From Clostridiaceae bacterium (GTDB taxonomy: Bacteria > Bacillota > Clostridia > Saccharofermentanales > UBA5734), in assembly GCA_012727965.1 (NCBI GenBank), contig JAAYFZ010000080.1, positions 1 through 6,102 on the forward strand: a DNA stretch of 6,102 nt, given 5' to 3'. A model generated the notes under the pieces. The model saw nothing but the letters and a program-made list of their open reading frames with translations. It was not told where the DNA came from and ran no database searches. The translations under genes and the position numbers were made by a program. The first letter of the stretch is position 1. The number at the start of each line of letters is the position of its first letter. Below are positions 1 to 6,026 of this stretch, one piece after another.

Positions 1-512
1 CGCACATAGATCGGGCCTATGAGAGCACCGATGCCGAAATACATATGCAGCAGATTCAGATAGTAGCCTCGTTTCTTATTATAGAGATCAGATACATAAG
101 CATTGAGCAGAGTATCTGCCATACGGCTGCCGGCACCGAATACGAAGAAAACGACCAGTAGAACAGCGTAAATATCACTGAGACTGACTAGCAGAAGTGA
201 GGCACCGAAGACCAGAAACGAAATGATGATCAGTTTAGTTTTCTTGAATCTGCCGGCCATGATACCAACAAACAAAACCGCTAACATGCCGCCTATGCTC
301 TGAGCAGTTGTCATCAGACCACCCTGCGATAATCTGATCTGATAATCTTCGATCACGCTCGGCATGATCGGGCCGATCATCGTAATTGAAATTGCGTATA
401 TTCCCATAATTAGAAACAAGGCAGCGGTCAAATAGACCGGCACCTTGATCTGCTGCCTGTCGGCAGACTTATCTTGCTTATCATTTGTTTTATAACTATT
501 ATGCTTACTCAT
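1..512 (-). CDS. MFS transporter, fucose-permease (FHS)-like, N-terminal part
   Basis: This is the first 170 residues of a major facilitator superfamily carrier; the rest lies beyond base 1. Reading from the ATG at 512, a polar, charged tail of about 25 residues is followed by hydrophobic segments at roughly 26-48, 63-87, 93-111, 113-128 and 150-170. The loop after the second span reads AGRFKKTK, a version of the MFS motif A (G-x-x-x-D/A-R-x-G/K-R/K). The stretch DTLLNAYVSDLYNKKRG followed by LNLLHMYFGIGALIGP is typical of the FucP/GlcP-like group, which usually moves sugars with protons. Substrate cannot be told from this half. The ATG lacks a spaced Shine-Dalgarno site; a TATAAT box lies just ahead of it. 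It follows the DUF2812 gene by 46 bases in the same direction, so readthrough from the padR promoter is also possible. Family call is firm, sugar transport is inference. Confidence 0.88.
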   Translation of the reverse strand, partial: MSKHNSYKTNDKQDKSADRQQIKVPVYLTAALFLIMGIYAISITMIGPIMPSVIEDYQIRLSQGGLMTTAQSIGGMLAVLFVGIMAGRFKKTKLIIISFLVFGASLLLVSLSDIYAVLLVVFFVFGAGSRMADTLLNAYVSDLYNKKRGYYLNLLHMYFGIGALIGPIYV

Positions 513-519
513 GCCTAGT

Positions 520-548
520 ATTATAGGTGATGGCAAGCATAATAGGAA
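520..548 (-). promoter_or_regulatory. Candidate promoter for the MFS gene, placed for a leaderless mRNA
   Basis: On the minus strand a perfect -10 hexamer TATAAT occupies 525-520. A weak -35, TTCCTA (3 of 6 matches to TTGACA), occupies 548-543, giving a 17-base spacer. Only seven bases separate the -10 box from the A of the MFS ATG at 512, so transcription would begin at or next to the start codon. The weak -35 is the main doubt. Confidence 0.4.
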
Positions 549-558
549 CTGATCTCTT

Positions 559-1935
559 TTATGAAAGATCTAACACATTTTGGAAGGCTTTGGCTGCGCT
601 ATTTATCAGCGGTTTAGATTCATCATGATAATAATGATAAACAACTATATAGTCATCATAAACGATCATCAAATCACTCAAACCATCTGCATTGCTAAGT
701 TTATGAGCTTCATTAGCTCCGAATTGTTCTTGCTTCAAATCATCTACAATTTGTGCCTCTCTTATCAGGGAATCAATGTACATTTTTTTGAGAAACTCAT
801 AATTACTATAATAGACATCGTAATAGATCCCTTGCGGATTATCTGACATTACTGCAAGTTCTGAATTATACGAGTATTTTGCCGCAAGAATTGTTTTGCT
901 GCCATAAACATAATTATTTACTTCTTCCTGCCTGTCATCAACAATATCCAGATCATTTAATGAAATGGGCATACTATCTTCATTCAGCATGAGCGTTCCC
1001 GCCTTATTGAAGATCGGATCGGTCTTGATTTTGTCTTGCTCTCGATCAACTCCTAATATGGTGAAAACCAAACCATAAGTGATTAGACTCATCATAGCGA
1101 TACTAATCACAACACTAATGATAATAACGCCTATGGCAGGAACTCTCAGCTTCTGAATTAAGTGTGAAAGTGCAATAATCGCAATCAGAAAAATTGTAAT
1201 AATAAGAGCCATCGCGCCCATAATGATGTCACCCTGGATAATTCCTGATATAGATGCTGCTAATAGTATAATTCCAATTATTGCCAGTGGTATATAAGTT
1301 TCAAGCTTGCGCCTCCTAAGCTGCTTAAGTCCGACATAGGGAATTTGTAGGCCACTAGCAACAGCACTTTTTGCCTTAACATACCATCGGATAAAACCTG
1401 CTATTTGCAAAATCACCGTTAAAAAGAATAGCAAATAGAGCAGCATTGTCGCCAGAGCTATATACTGACTGGCAAGGACTGCGATCGAACCGTTAGCTCG
1501 TACCTGCATTACAAAATTGAAAATCATGATTACAGGTAATATTAACCATGTAATAAAATTTGTTTTCAGCAAAGCCTTCTTGATATCAGCAAGCTTCTCA
1601 GCGCTATCAGTCACTATCTCCGGTGCTGTTTCAGACTCAGTACGGAAAATGAACATTTTCCCGATATTACAGATGAATTCCCAACCAGCCTGCTCACACA
1701 TGTCGATGTAGTCCTGAGATTTATCAGAAATTGAATTACTGATTGCAGAAGCAGATTCGAGAAGCTCGGCAGCATATCTGACCTTACGCGGCTCACATTT
1801 ACGGAACTCACTTAACATGCCCATAGATACCAACTGCCAGCCCTGTGCTTCCATCTCTTCTAGATACTCACAAACTGCTGTTAAGTCTGTATATCGAAAA
1901 GAAATAAATTTCTTGAGAGTATTTTTCTGCTTCAT
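559..1935 (-). CDS. DUF2812 domain membrane protein, partner of PadR regulator
   Basis: A 458-residue integral membrane protein of unknown function. Residues about 8-100 form a DUF2812-type cytoplasmic domain: KKFISFRYTD at the start, two repeats of the EAQGW / EQAGW type (28-33 and 81-85), and an ending of IGKMFIFRTE. Five hydrophobic spans follow at about 126-146, 152-184, 213-233, 236-260 and 266-292. The last ~160 residues are hydrophilic and Tyr/Asp-rich; with five spans and a cytoplasmic N-terminus they should face outward. Genes of this family are commonly encoded beside PadR repressors in Bacillota. Here the ATG at 1935 overlaps the padR stop (ATGA, 1932-1935), with GGAGGGG a few bases upstream inside padR, so translation is probably coupled and the padR promoter controls both. 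The C-terminal part resembles nothing I recognise. Family assignment is fairly firm; a role in envelope stress or drug response is only a guess from PadR context. Confidence 0.82.
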   Translation of the reverse strand: MKQKNTLKKFISFRYTDLTAVCEYLEEMEAQGWQLVSMGMLSEFRKCEPRKVRYAAELLESASAISNSISDKSQDYIDMCEQAGWEFICNIGKMFIFRTESETAPEIVTDSAEKLADIKKALLKTNFITWLILPVIMIFNFVMQVRANGSIAVLASQYIALATMLLYLLFFLTVILQIAGFIRWYVKAKSAVASGLQIPYVGLKQLRRRKLETYIPLAIIGIILLAASISGIIQGDIIMGAMALIITIFLIAIIALSHLIQKLRVPAIGVIIISVVISIAMMSLITYGLVFTILGVDREQDKIKTDPIFNKAGTLMLNEDSMPISLNDLDIVDDRQEEVNNYVYGSKTILAAKYSYNSELAVMSDNPQGIYYDVYYSNYEFLKKMYIDSLIREAQIVDDLKQEQFGANEAHKLSNADGLSDLMIVYDDYIVVYHYYHDESKPLINSAAKAFQNVLDLS

Positions 1936-2249
1936 TTCAGCCCCTCCATGATCGCTCTGCCATCAGCGGCCAGACACGCTATTCTGGCATATTCTTCTCT
2001 TAGCATTGCTATACCAAGATTTGTAATTATGTAGTTTTTACGTTTCGGTTCGACGCTGACACATCTGATCAGATCATTACTCTCGAACTTTGACAGCATC
2101 GTATAGAGCGTACCGGGACCGATACTTACACGTCCGCCTGATATCTCATTTACTTTGCTCATGATCTCAATGCCGCAGCGTTCTTCTGTTAGTGACAGCA
2201 GAACATAATACATTGGCTCTGACAGAGTTTTTAGTGCTTCGCGAGGCAT
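1932..2249 (-). CDS. PadR-family transcriptional repressor
   Basis: A 105-residue winged-helix DNA-binding protein, the usual length of the short PadR subfamily. Visible hallmarks are EPMYYVLLSLTEERCGIEIM (helices 1-2, residues 11-30), EISGGRVSIGPGTLYTMLSKFE (35-56, the recognition helix and the conserved GPGTLY), LIRCVSVEPKRKNYIITNLG (the wing, 60-79) and a C-terminal helix used for dimer formation. The start is set at the ATG at 2249 because AGGAGG (2261-2256) lies six bases ahead of it; an in-frame ATG at 2264 would place the ribosome binding site inside the gene. The promoter just upstream carries two palindromes that are the likely operators, so it should repress itself and the overlapping DUF2812 gene. 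PadR proteins of this size typically release DNA on binding a small hydrophobic or phenolic compound; the effector here is unknown. Confidence 0.93.
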   Translation of the reverse strand: MPREALKTLSEPMYYVLLSLTEERCGIEIMSKVNEISGGRVSIGPGTLYTMLSKFESNDLIRCVSVEPKRKNYIITNLGIAMLREEYARIACLAADGRAIMEGLK

Positions 2250-2255
2250 TGTTTT

Positions 2256-2261
2256 CCTCCT
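2256..2261 (-). promoter_or_regulatory. Ribosome binding site of padR (fixes its start)
   Basis: A full AGGAGG lies six bases before the ATG at 2249. This decides against the in-frame ATG at 2264, which would begin five codons earlier and has no such site of its own. Confidence 0.85.
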
Positions 2262-2262
2262 C

Positions 2263-2279
2263 ATATCGTTATACGATAT
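2263..2279. promoter_or_regulatory. Downstream PadR operator (O1)
   Basis: The plus strand reads ATATCGTTATACGATAT: perfect 7-base arms (ATATCGT / ACGATAT) around a 3-base centre. It lies between the expected transcription start (about 2284-2287) and the ribosome binding site, one base from the latter. It matches the second palindrome at 2296-2312 in inverted orientation at 16 of 17 positions. In the mRNA it could also fold as a short hairpin next to the ribosome binding site. Assignment to PadR is inferred from position and from PadR autoregulation in general. Confidence 0.75.
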
Positions 2280-2290
2280 TTAATGATGTA

Positions 2291-2319
2291 ATTATATATC
2301 GTATAACGATACGTTGCAA
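2291..2319 (-). promoter_or_regulatory. Promoter of the padR-DUF2812 operon
   Basis: On the minus strand a -35 hexamer TTGCAA (2319-2314, 4 of 6 matches to TTGACA) is followed by exactly 17 bases and a perfect -10 TATAAT (2296-2291). Transcription should start near 2284-2287, about 35-38 bases ahead of the padR ATG. The -35 lies only eight bases past the stop of the truncated gene at 2327. Confidence 0.82.
2296..2312. promoter_or_regulatory. PadR operator inside the -35/-10 spacer (O2)
   Basis: The plus strand reads ATATCGTATAACGATAC, with 6-base arms TATCGT / ACGATA around ATA. It fills practically all of the 17-base promoter spacer (2297-2313) and touches the first base of the -10 box, so a bound dimer would directly block RNA polymerase. 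Its centre is 33 bp from the centre of O1, about three helical turns, so both dimers would sit on the same DNA face. Confidence 0.75.
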
Positions 2320-2326
2320 GAAGTTT

Positions 2327-2983
2327 TTAAGATTTTTCCTTATTTACTTGTTTCTTGATCGTGGATGTTAGTGAGAACAGGCAGCCCAAGCTCATGAAGG
2401 CCGCATAGAAGAGATATTTGTATTTAGGAAACCAACCTGCTATATAGTAGAAGTAGAATTTGTTCAGAAAATCTCCGAAATCAACAGAATATGAATAATA
2501 TCCATCAACCGGATCTGTGTTCTGCCAACGGAATCTATTTATAGCAGCACCTGCAAATCCAATCATATAAGGCAGCATGATGATAATATATGCAACTACA
2601 AATCCAAGAGAAAAATAGTGCACGATCTTCTTATGCTTGAAGTCAAGTGGTTTACCAGCCGCGATCTGAATGATCAGCCTTGCCCCGAAAACACCTATGG
2701 CAAATACACCCACTGGTAATAATGGCCAAACAGATTGAACAACCTCAATTAGCGCAATAATGTTTTCACACGACATCAAATATGAATTACTGGTCACGCG
2801 GTCAATAAACATATACAACATAACAACTAGTATTAATGAAATAGCAAGAAGCACTGCAGTTTGGATAATATACTTATTACTTACGCGTTTTCTCTCTCCA
2901 TAGATCATACTATCTAGATCTGTACCAAACACTTCTGCCAGCTGCTGTAGCGTTTCAATATCCGGGTTGGACCTACCATCTAA
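2327..2983 (-). pseudogene. 5'-truncated XRE-type HTH / four-span membrane protein
   Basis: The frame stays open from just after a TAG at 2984-2986 down to a TAA at 2327. Its first residues, GRSNPDIETLQQLAEVFG then TDLDSMIYGE, are the classic end of an XRE (Cro/C1-type) helix-turn-helix domain, normally preceded by a conserved Trp and about 30-35 more residues. Those are missing: the TAG falls where the Trp would be expected, a further in-frame TGA lies at 3023-3025, and only 125 bases separate the GTG at 2932 from the neighbouring GNAT gene. After the HTH remnant come four hydrophobic segments (counted from the GTG: about 22-44, 65-92, 104-130, 160-190) and a Lys-rich end. Translation could still begin at the GTG at 2932, giving a 201-residue membrane protein, but no good ribosome binding site precedes it. 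Intact relatives are one-piece regulators with a membrane C-terminal domain of unknown ligand. Confidence 0.68.
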
Positions 2984-3056
2984 CTATCCTGACACTATGA
3001 TAAGTGATACACGGGACCCAAGTCACGCAAAAATTCTTTGCAGGTCTTTAAGCAGG

Positions 3057-3545
3057 CTATTTCAGCATTATTTTCATAATGTACTCTTGATCTGTTTCAC
3101 CAACGATCTCGAAACCAAGCTTCCGATACATCCGTGCAGCATAATTCTTTTTTTGAACAGCAAGCGACGCCTGTGAATATCCTGATCGTCGCAGGTACTC
3201 GATCATACTATCCATGAGTTCGCTGCCAATACCCTGCCCGCGATACTCTTTGAAAAGTGATATTGAAAACTCCGGCGTTTCATTGTCGATGCTGCCATAA
3301 CCGGATATATTTCTGACCCATACAGCCCCAATGACCTTGCCTTCTACTTCGGCGCATAGACAGTAGTCATCAGGCAGCACACCAAATCTATCTATATAAA
3401 CCATTATCTCAGGTTTACTGATAATCGACCTGGGCAGCATCTTCTTATCATCCGGCTGGAAGATCGCCTCATATATGAAGTCTTCCAGTAGTCTATATTC
3501 ATCCGGCTTGAGCTCTCTTATTTGATAGTTTAATTTTTTCTCCAT
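3057..3545 (-). CDS. GNAT family N-acetyltransferase
   Basis: A 162-residue acetyltransferase that should transfer acetyl from acetyl-CoA to an amine. The fold is visible in order: IRELKPDEYRLLEDFIYEAIF (strand 1 and helix 1), CLCAEVEGKVIGAVWVRNI (strands 2-4), EFSISLFKEYRGQGIGSELM (strand 4 and motif A with the pyrophosphate-binding RGQGIG), and NYAARMYRKLGFEIVGE (motif B, the usual Asn and Tyr of the C-terminal end). I chose the ATG at 3545, which has GAGGA 11 bases upstream and leads straight into strand 1. A GTG at 3560 and an ATG at 3590 are in frame alternatives with weaker sites. It follows the SDR gene by 68 bases with no terminator or clear promoter, so it may be a loosely attached last member of that operon. 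The substrate (small molecule, antibiotic or protein) cannot be told from the sequence. Confidence 0.9.
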   Translation of the reverse strand: MEKKLNYQIRELKPDEYRLLEDFIYEAIFQPDDKKMLPRSIISKPEIMVYIDRFGVLPDDYCLCAEVEGKVIGAVWVRNISGYGSIDNETPEFSISLFKEYRGQGIGSELMDSMIEYLRRSGYSQASLAVQKKNYAARMYRKLGFEIVGETDQEYIMKIMLK

Positions 3546-3613
3546 GTCCAGCCATATCCTCACAGTCAGCTCATGCGATCTGCATACCACTGCCGGTGTT
3601 AACTCAGCTTAAA

Positions 3614-4402
3614 TCAAATCAGTCTGTCCTTACGGCGGCCAGCGGTCATGAAACGCCATGCGGCTTTCATATTTGTCAGCCAGATGATCTGGGCATTGTT
3701 CTTGGTATTCTGCAGCATTTTGGGAATGAAAAACTCAGCAACTGTTTCTGGCCTATCAGCCAAAATATTGAAGATCTTTCTAAACTTCTCGTCAGAAATT
3801 ACTTCAGAAGCTTCGCCATCAGGAGCTTTTGTTATAAAATCGGTCAGCATCATACCTGGAGATAAACGACCCGCTATAACACCTGTGCCTTCAAGCTCTT
3901 TTGCAAGTGCTTTCATAAAATAGGTCAGAGCGTGCTTAGTGGTGCCATACAATATTGTCTTGACCTGTATCATGTTATTGGAACCAAGCCCTTCCATACT
4001 ATAAATAGCACCGTGACCTCGCTTGATCATTTCTGCAGCAGCAACCTGCGACCCATAGATCATCCCGACGATATTGGTACCAACAACATTACTAGTATAT
4101 TCTTCATCAGTTTCCCAGGAAAACTTATGCGGCACATTCTGGCCAGCGTTATTGATCCAAATATCTACCTGACCCCATTTTGCTGATGACACATCCCAGA
4201 GGTTTTGCAAACTTGCCTTATCCTGAACATTGCATGATACATAGATATACTTGCCAATATAAGTAGCAAGAGTACTTTTTACGGAATCAGACAAGTTTTC
4301 GCCGCGGCCGGACAATGTGACACTGCATCCAGCCCGCAAAAACTCAATAGCCATATGAAAACCAATTCCACGTGTACTCCCGGTTATAACAATATTTTTC
4401 AT
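3614..4402 (-). CDS. Short-chain dehydrogenase, NYC1/NOL (chlorophyll b reductase)-like
   Basis: A 262-residue classical SDR oxidoreductase. The cofactor motif TGSTRGIG is at 7-14, the structural NNAG at 84-87, and the catalytic YxxxK at Tyr152-Lys156 (YGTTK), with Ser141 as a probable catalytic serine. SGRG at 31-34 after strand 2 suggests NADP(H) preference. The C-terminal half (LSPGMMLTDF, 180-189; KIFNILADRPETVAEFFIPK, 209-228; and an Arg/Lys-rich tail) recalls the plant and bacterial chlorophyll(ide) b reductase-like branch, where the SPGM..TD and FN(I/V)LAD..E.VA patterns occur. There is no sign that this organism makes chlorophyll, so the true substrate is unknown. The start is the ATG at 4402, 13 bases after the flavodoxin stop; its Shine-Dalgarno site is poor, which fits coupled translation within the operon. 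Confidence 0.92.
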   Translation of the reverse strand: MKNIVITGSTRGIGFHMAIEFLRAGCSVTLSGRGENLSDSVKSTLATYIGKYIYVSCNVQDKASLQNLWDVSSAKWGQVDIWINNAGQNVPHKFSWETDEEYTSNVVGTNIVGMIYGSQVAAAEMIKRGHGAIYSMEGLGSNNMIQVKTILYGTTKHALTYFMKALAKELEGTGVIAGRLSPGMMLTDFITKAPDGEASEVISDEKFRKIFNILADRPETVAEFFIPKMLQNTKNNAQIIWLTNMKAAWRFMTAGRRKDRLI

Positions 4403-4415
4403 TTTCTATTTACCA

Positions 4416-4901
4416 TCATCTGGCACTGATCCAGGCCAGCACAGGTTCCAGATTTTCTTCTTTTACCCCATCATAACCAAACTCAATTGTTGAGATCGAT
4501 TCCTCCAGCTCTTCATCCTTATCCTTACGCTTCTTCAGCATTTTCAAGAAGAAGGTCATCAATAATTTGTCCATGCCCTTGAGCTCGCTTAGAGGAAAAC
4601 AGCCGCCGCGCAGATAGAAAAACGGTAAACCCATAATTTTGTTTCTCGTGGCCACTTCTTCCGGGCTAGGCTCGGCAGTGCGGGCTGTGCCTGAGCCACA
4701 AACTGCCACAATACGGCTCTTGCGAATCTTGCTTAACCCCTGAATTGAACCTGCCTTCATCCAGCCGAGAAAAGTTATCTCATCATACAGCCCCGCATTA
4801 GCAAAATTTTTGACTGAATAGGCCTTGAAGCCTGTTTTTGCAGCCAGCATATCAGCATATTTTTTGGTAAAACCTGTTTTCGATTCATAAACAATAATCA
4901 T
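4416..4901 (-). CDS. Flavodoxin-domain protein
   Basis: A 161-residue flavodoxin-fold protein, probably binding FMN. The N-terminal strand MIIVYESKTGFTKKYADML carries the phosphate-binding loop SKTGFT (7-12). GWMKAGSIQGLSKIRK (46-61) matches the second flavin-contacting loop. IVAVCGSGT (64-72) is the central strand, and FFYLRGGCFPLSELKGMDKLLM (94-115) is typical of the flavodoxin_5 group common in anaerobic Bacillota. The C-terminus after about 120 is Lys/Asp/Glu-rich and ends in a short helix. I favour the ATG at 4901 because GAGAGG sits nine bases upstream and the fold starts at once. An in-frame GTG at 4925 overlaps the GH5 stop (GTGA) with AAGGG six bases before it, so an eight-residue longer form is possible. 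It probably serves as electron carrier or quinone/flavin reductase. The tight link to the SDR suggests a shared redox role, but this is inference. Confidence 0.87.
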   Translation of the reverse strand: MIIVYESKTGFTKKYADMLAAKTGFKAYSVKNFANAGLYDEITFLGWMKAGSIQGLSKIRKSRIVAVCGSGTARTAEPSPEEVATRNKIMGLPFFYLRGGCFPLSELKGMDKLLMTFFLKMLKKRKDKDEELEESISTIEFGYDGVKEENLEPVLAWISAR

Positions 4902-4921
4902 CTCTGTCATCCTCTCTGAGG

Positions 4922-5974
4922 TCACTCTATACCCTTAATTCTGGCTCTGGCATAGAGACCGGATTCACTGATAACATCAAGATCCCAGGCCTGTTTTTCA
5001 CCAGGATCAAGCCTTGCAGCCGATTCCGCACCATCCGGGCAAGGCACGAAGCTGCCAGAAGTCTCATCTCTAGTCGTCAGCGACCAATTGCACCAGCTGA
5101 TATTATGCTCATTGAGAAATTTCAGCCAAACATCGGCCTCATCAAGGAATGGTCCATTATCGCCACTAGCCTCACTTGTACCCCACTCAGACAGGAACAC
5201 GGCCGCACCATTTTCGAGCGCATAACGGGTATTTGACATAACATTGCCGCGATCACCACTGTGATCACATGGCATATGCGTACCGGAATAGAAATGAATC
5301 GCGTACATAATGTTAGTGGCGTCGATCGGATCATCAGCTGCCAGATCAGCCCGCTGACTCCAGCTCGGCGTCCCGACAATAATAATATTGTCGCCACGCT
5401 CTCTCAGCACTGTAATGATCGGCTCGGCATATTTTTTGATATCACGCCAGCCGGAAGCGTCATTTGCGTTCCAGTCACCGCCAGCCTCATTCTGATTAGG
5501 CTCATTGCAGAGCTCCCAGATGATCTGATGATATTGAGGATGATCAGCATAATAAGCAGACAGGTCATCGAAGAATGCAAACGCTCCATCATAAACATAT
5601 GAATTTGGATCACCCGGTGTCAGCACATGCCAATCGACGATCACATACATATCATTGGCAAAAGCCAGCTCGATCCCGCTGTATACCAGATCCTTGACGG
5701 CCGGATTAGTAGCATAGCCGTCCTCGCCTATATACATAGCCAAACGAATGACATTGCTCTCCCAATCTCGCGCCAACGCGGCAAAAGCATTCTCATTAAC
5801 GATCTCACCATACCACTGAAGCCCATGCGTACTCATGCCTCTAAGCTGAACAGGCTGACCACTACTATCTGTCAACGTCATCTGCCCATTGATTTCTCTA
5901 ACTGCCAGAGCACCTGCCTCGGACGGTCTGCGAACATTCTTCCTACCTGACAAAAACTGATGATTACCACTCAT
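4922..5974 (-). CDS. GH5 endoglucanase (Cel5A / subfamily 2-like), no signal peptide
   Basis: A 350-residue glycoside hydrolase family 5 enzyme expected to cut beta-1,4-glucan. All family landmarks are present: LRGMSTHGLQW (44-54, His50), NVIRLAMYI (74-82, Arg77), VIVDWHVL (111-118, His116), IIWELCNEPN (151-160, Glu158 the acid/base in NEP), AIHFYSGTH (225-233, His227 and Tyr229), LSEWGTS (261-267, Glu263 the nucleophile) and WCNWSL (294-299, Trp297). The pattern fits subfamily 2 cellulases. The catalytic domain fills nearly the whole protein; no carbohydrate-binding module, dockerin or anchor is seen. The N-terminus, MSGNHQFLSGRKNVRRPSE, is polar and basic, with no hydrophobic core, so no signal peptide is evident. 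The ATG at 5974 has GGGAG nine bases upstream; a GTG at 5980 is an in-frame alternative, and a stop lies shortly before it. It is probably the first gene of the operon with the flavodoxin and SDR genes. Confidence 0.94.
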   Translation of the reverse strand: MSGNHQFLSGRKNVRRPSEAGALAVREINGQMTLTDSSGQPVQLRGMSTHGLQWYGEIVNENAFAALARDWESNVIRLAMYIGEDGYATNPAVKDLVYSGIELAFANDMYVIVDWHVLTPGDPNSYVYDGAFAFFDDLSAYYADHPQYHQIIWELCNEPNQNEAGGDWNANDASGWRDIKKYAEPIITVLRERGDNIIIVGTPSWSQRADLAADDPIDATNIMYAIHFYSGTHMPCDHSGDRGNVMSNTRYALENGAAVFLSEWGTSEASGDNGPFLDEADVWLKFLNEHNISWCNWSLTTRDETSGSFVPCPDGAESAARLDPGEKQAWDLDVISESGLYARARIKGIE

Positions 5975-6020
5975 TATCACACTCTCCCGAAAATACTAAT
6001 AATCCTGCTAATACGATAAC

Positions 6021-6026
6021 ATTATA
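6021..6026 (-). promoter_or_regulatory. Extended -10 promoter ahead of the GH5 gene
   Basis: The minus strand reads TGGTATAAT, a perfect -10 hexamer (6026-6021) with the TGn extension. No convincing -35 hexamer lies 16-18 bases further up (AGACTG at the 17-base position), as is common for extended -10 promoters. Transcription would start near 6014, about 40 bases before the GH5 ATG. Confidence 0.5.

Noticed and set aside
551..570. Inverted repeat GATCTCTTT / AAAGATC overlapping the DUF2812 stop, as a terminator
   Set aside because: The stem has a two-base bulge, is AT-rich and is not followed by a T-run on the minus strand, so it is unlikely to end transcription.
580..846. Plus-strand open frame opposite the DUF2812 gene
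   Set aside because: Lies antisense inside a convincing membrane-protein gene, has no recognisable domain and no ribosome binding site; a shadow frame.
2250..2264. Five-residue longer PadR start at the ATG at 2264
   Set aside because: The AGGAGG that serves the ATG at 2249 lies inside this extension, and conserved PadR sequence begins after 2249.
2984..3010. CACT / AGTG inverted repeat upstream of the truncated HTH gene as an operator or insertion scar
   Set aside because: Arms are only four bases long, no flanking direct repeat is seen, and such short repeats are expected by chance.
3017..3050. Short GCAAA / TTTGC stem after the GNAT gene as a terminator
   Set aside because: Only five weak base pairs and no following T-tract on the minus strand; not enough to call.
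3596..4186. Plus-strand open frames opposite the SDR gene
   Set aside because: Fully antisense to a gene with all SDR motifs; composition reflects the opposite strand, no family resemblance.
5261..5950. Plus-strand and other minus-strand open frames within the GH5 gene
   Set aside because: The GH5 frame carries every catalytic motif; the others are shadows with no domain features.
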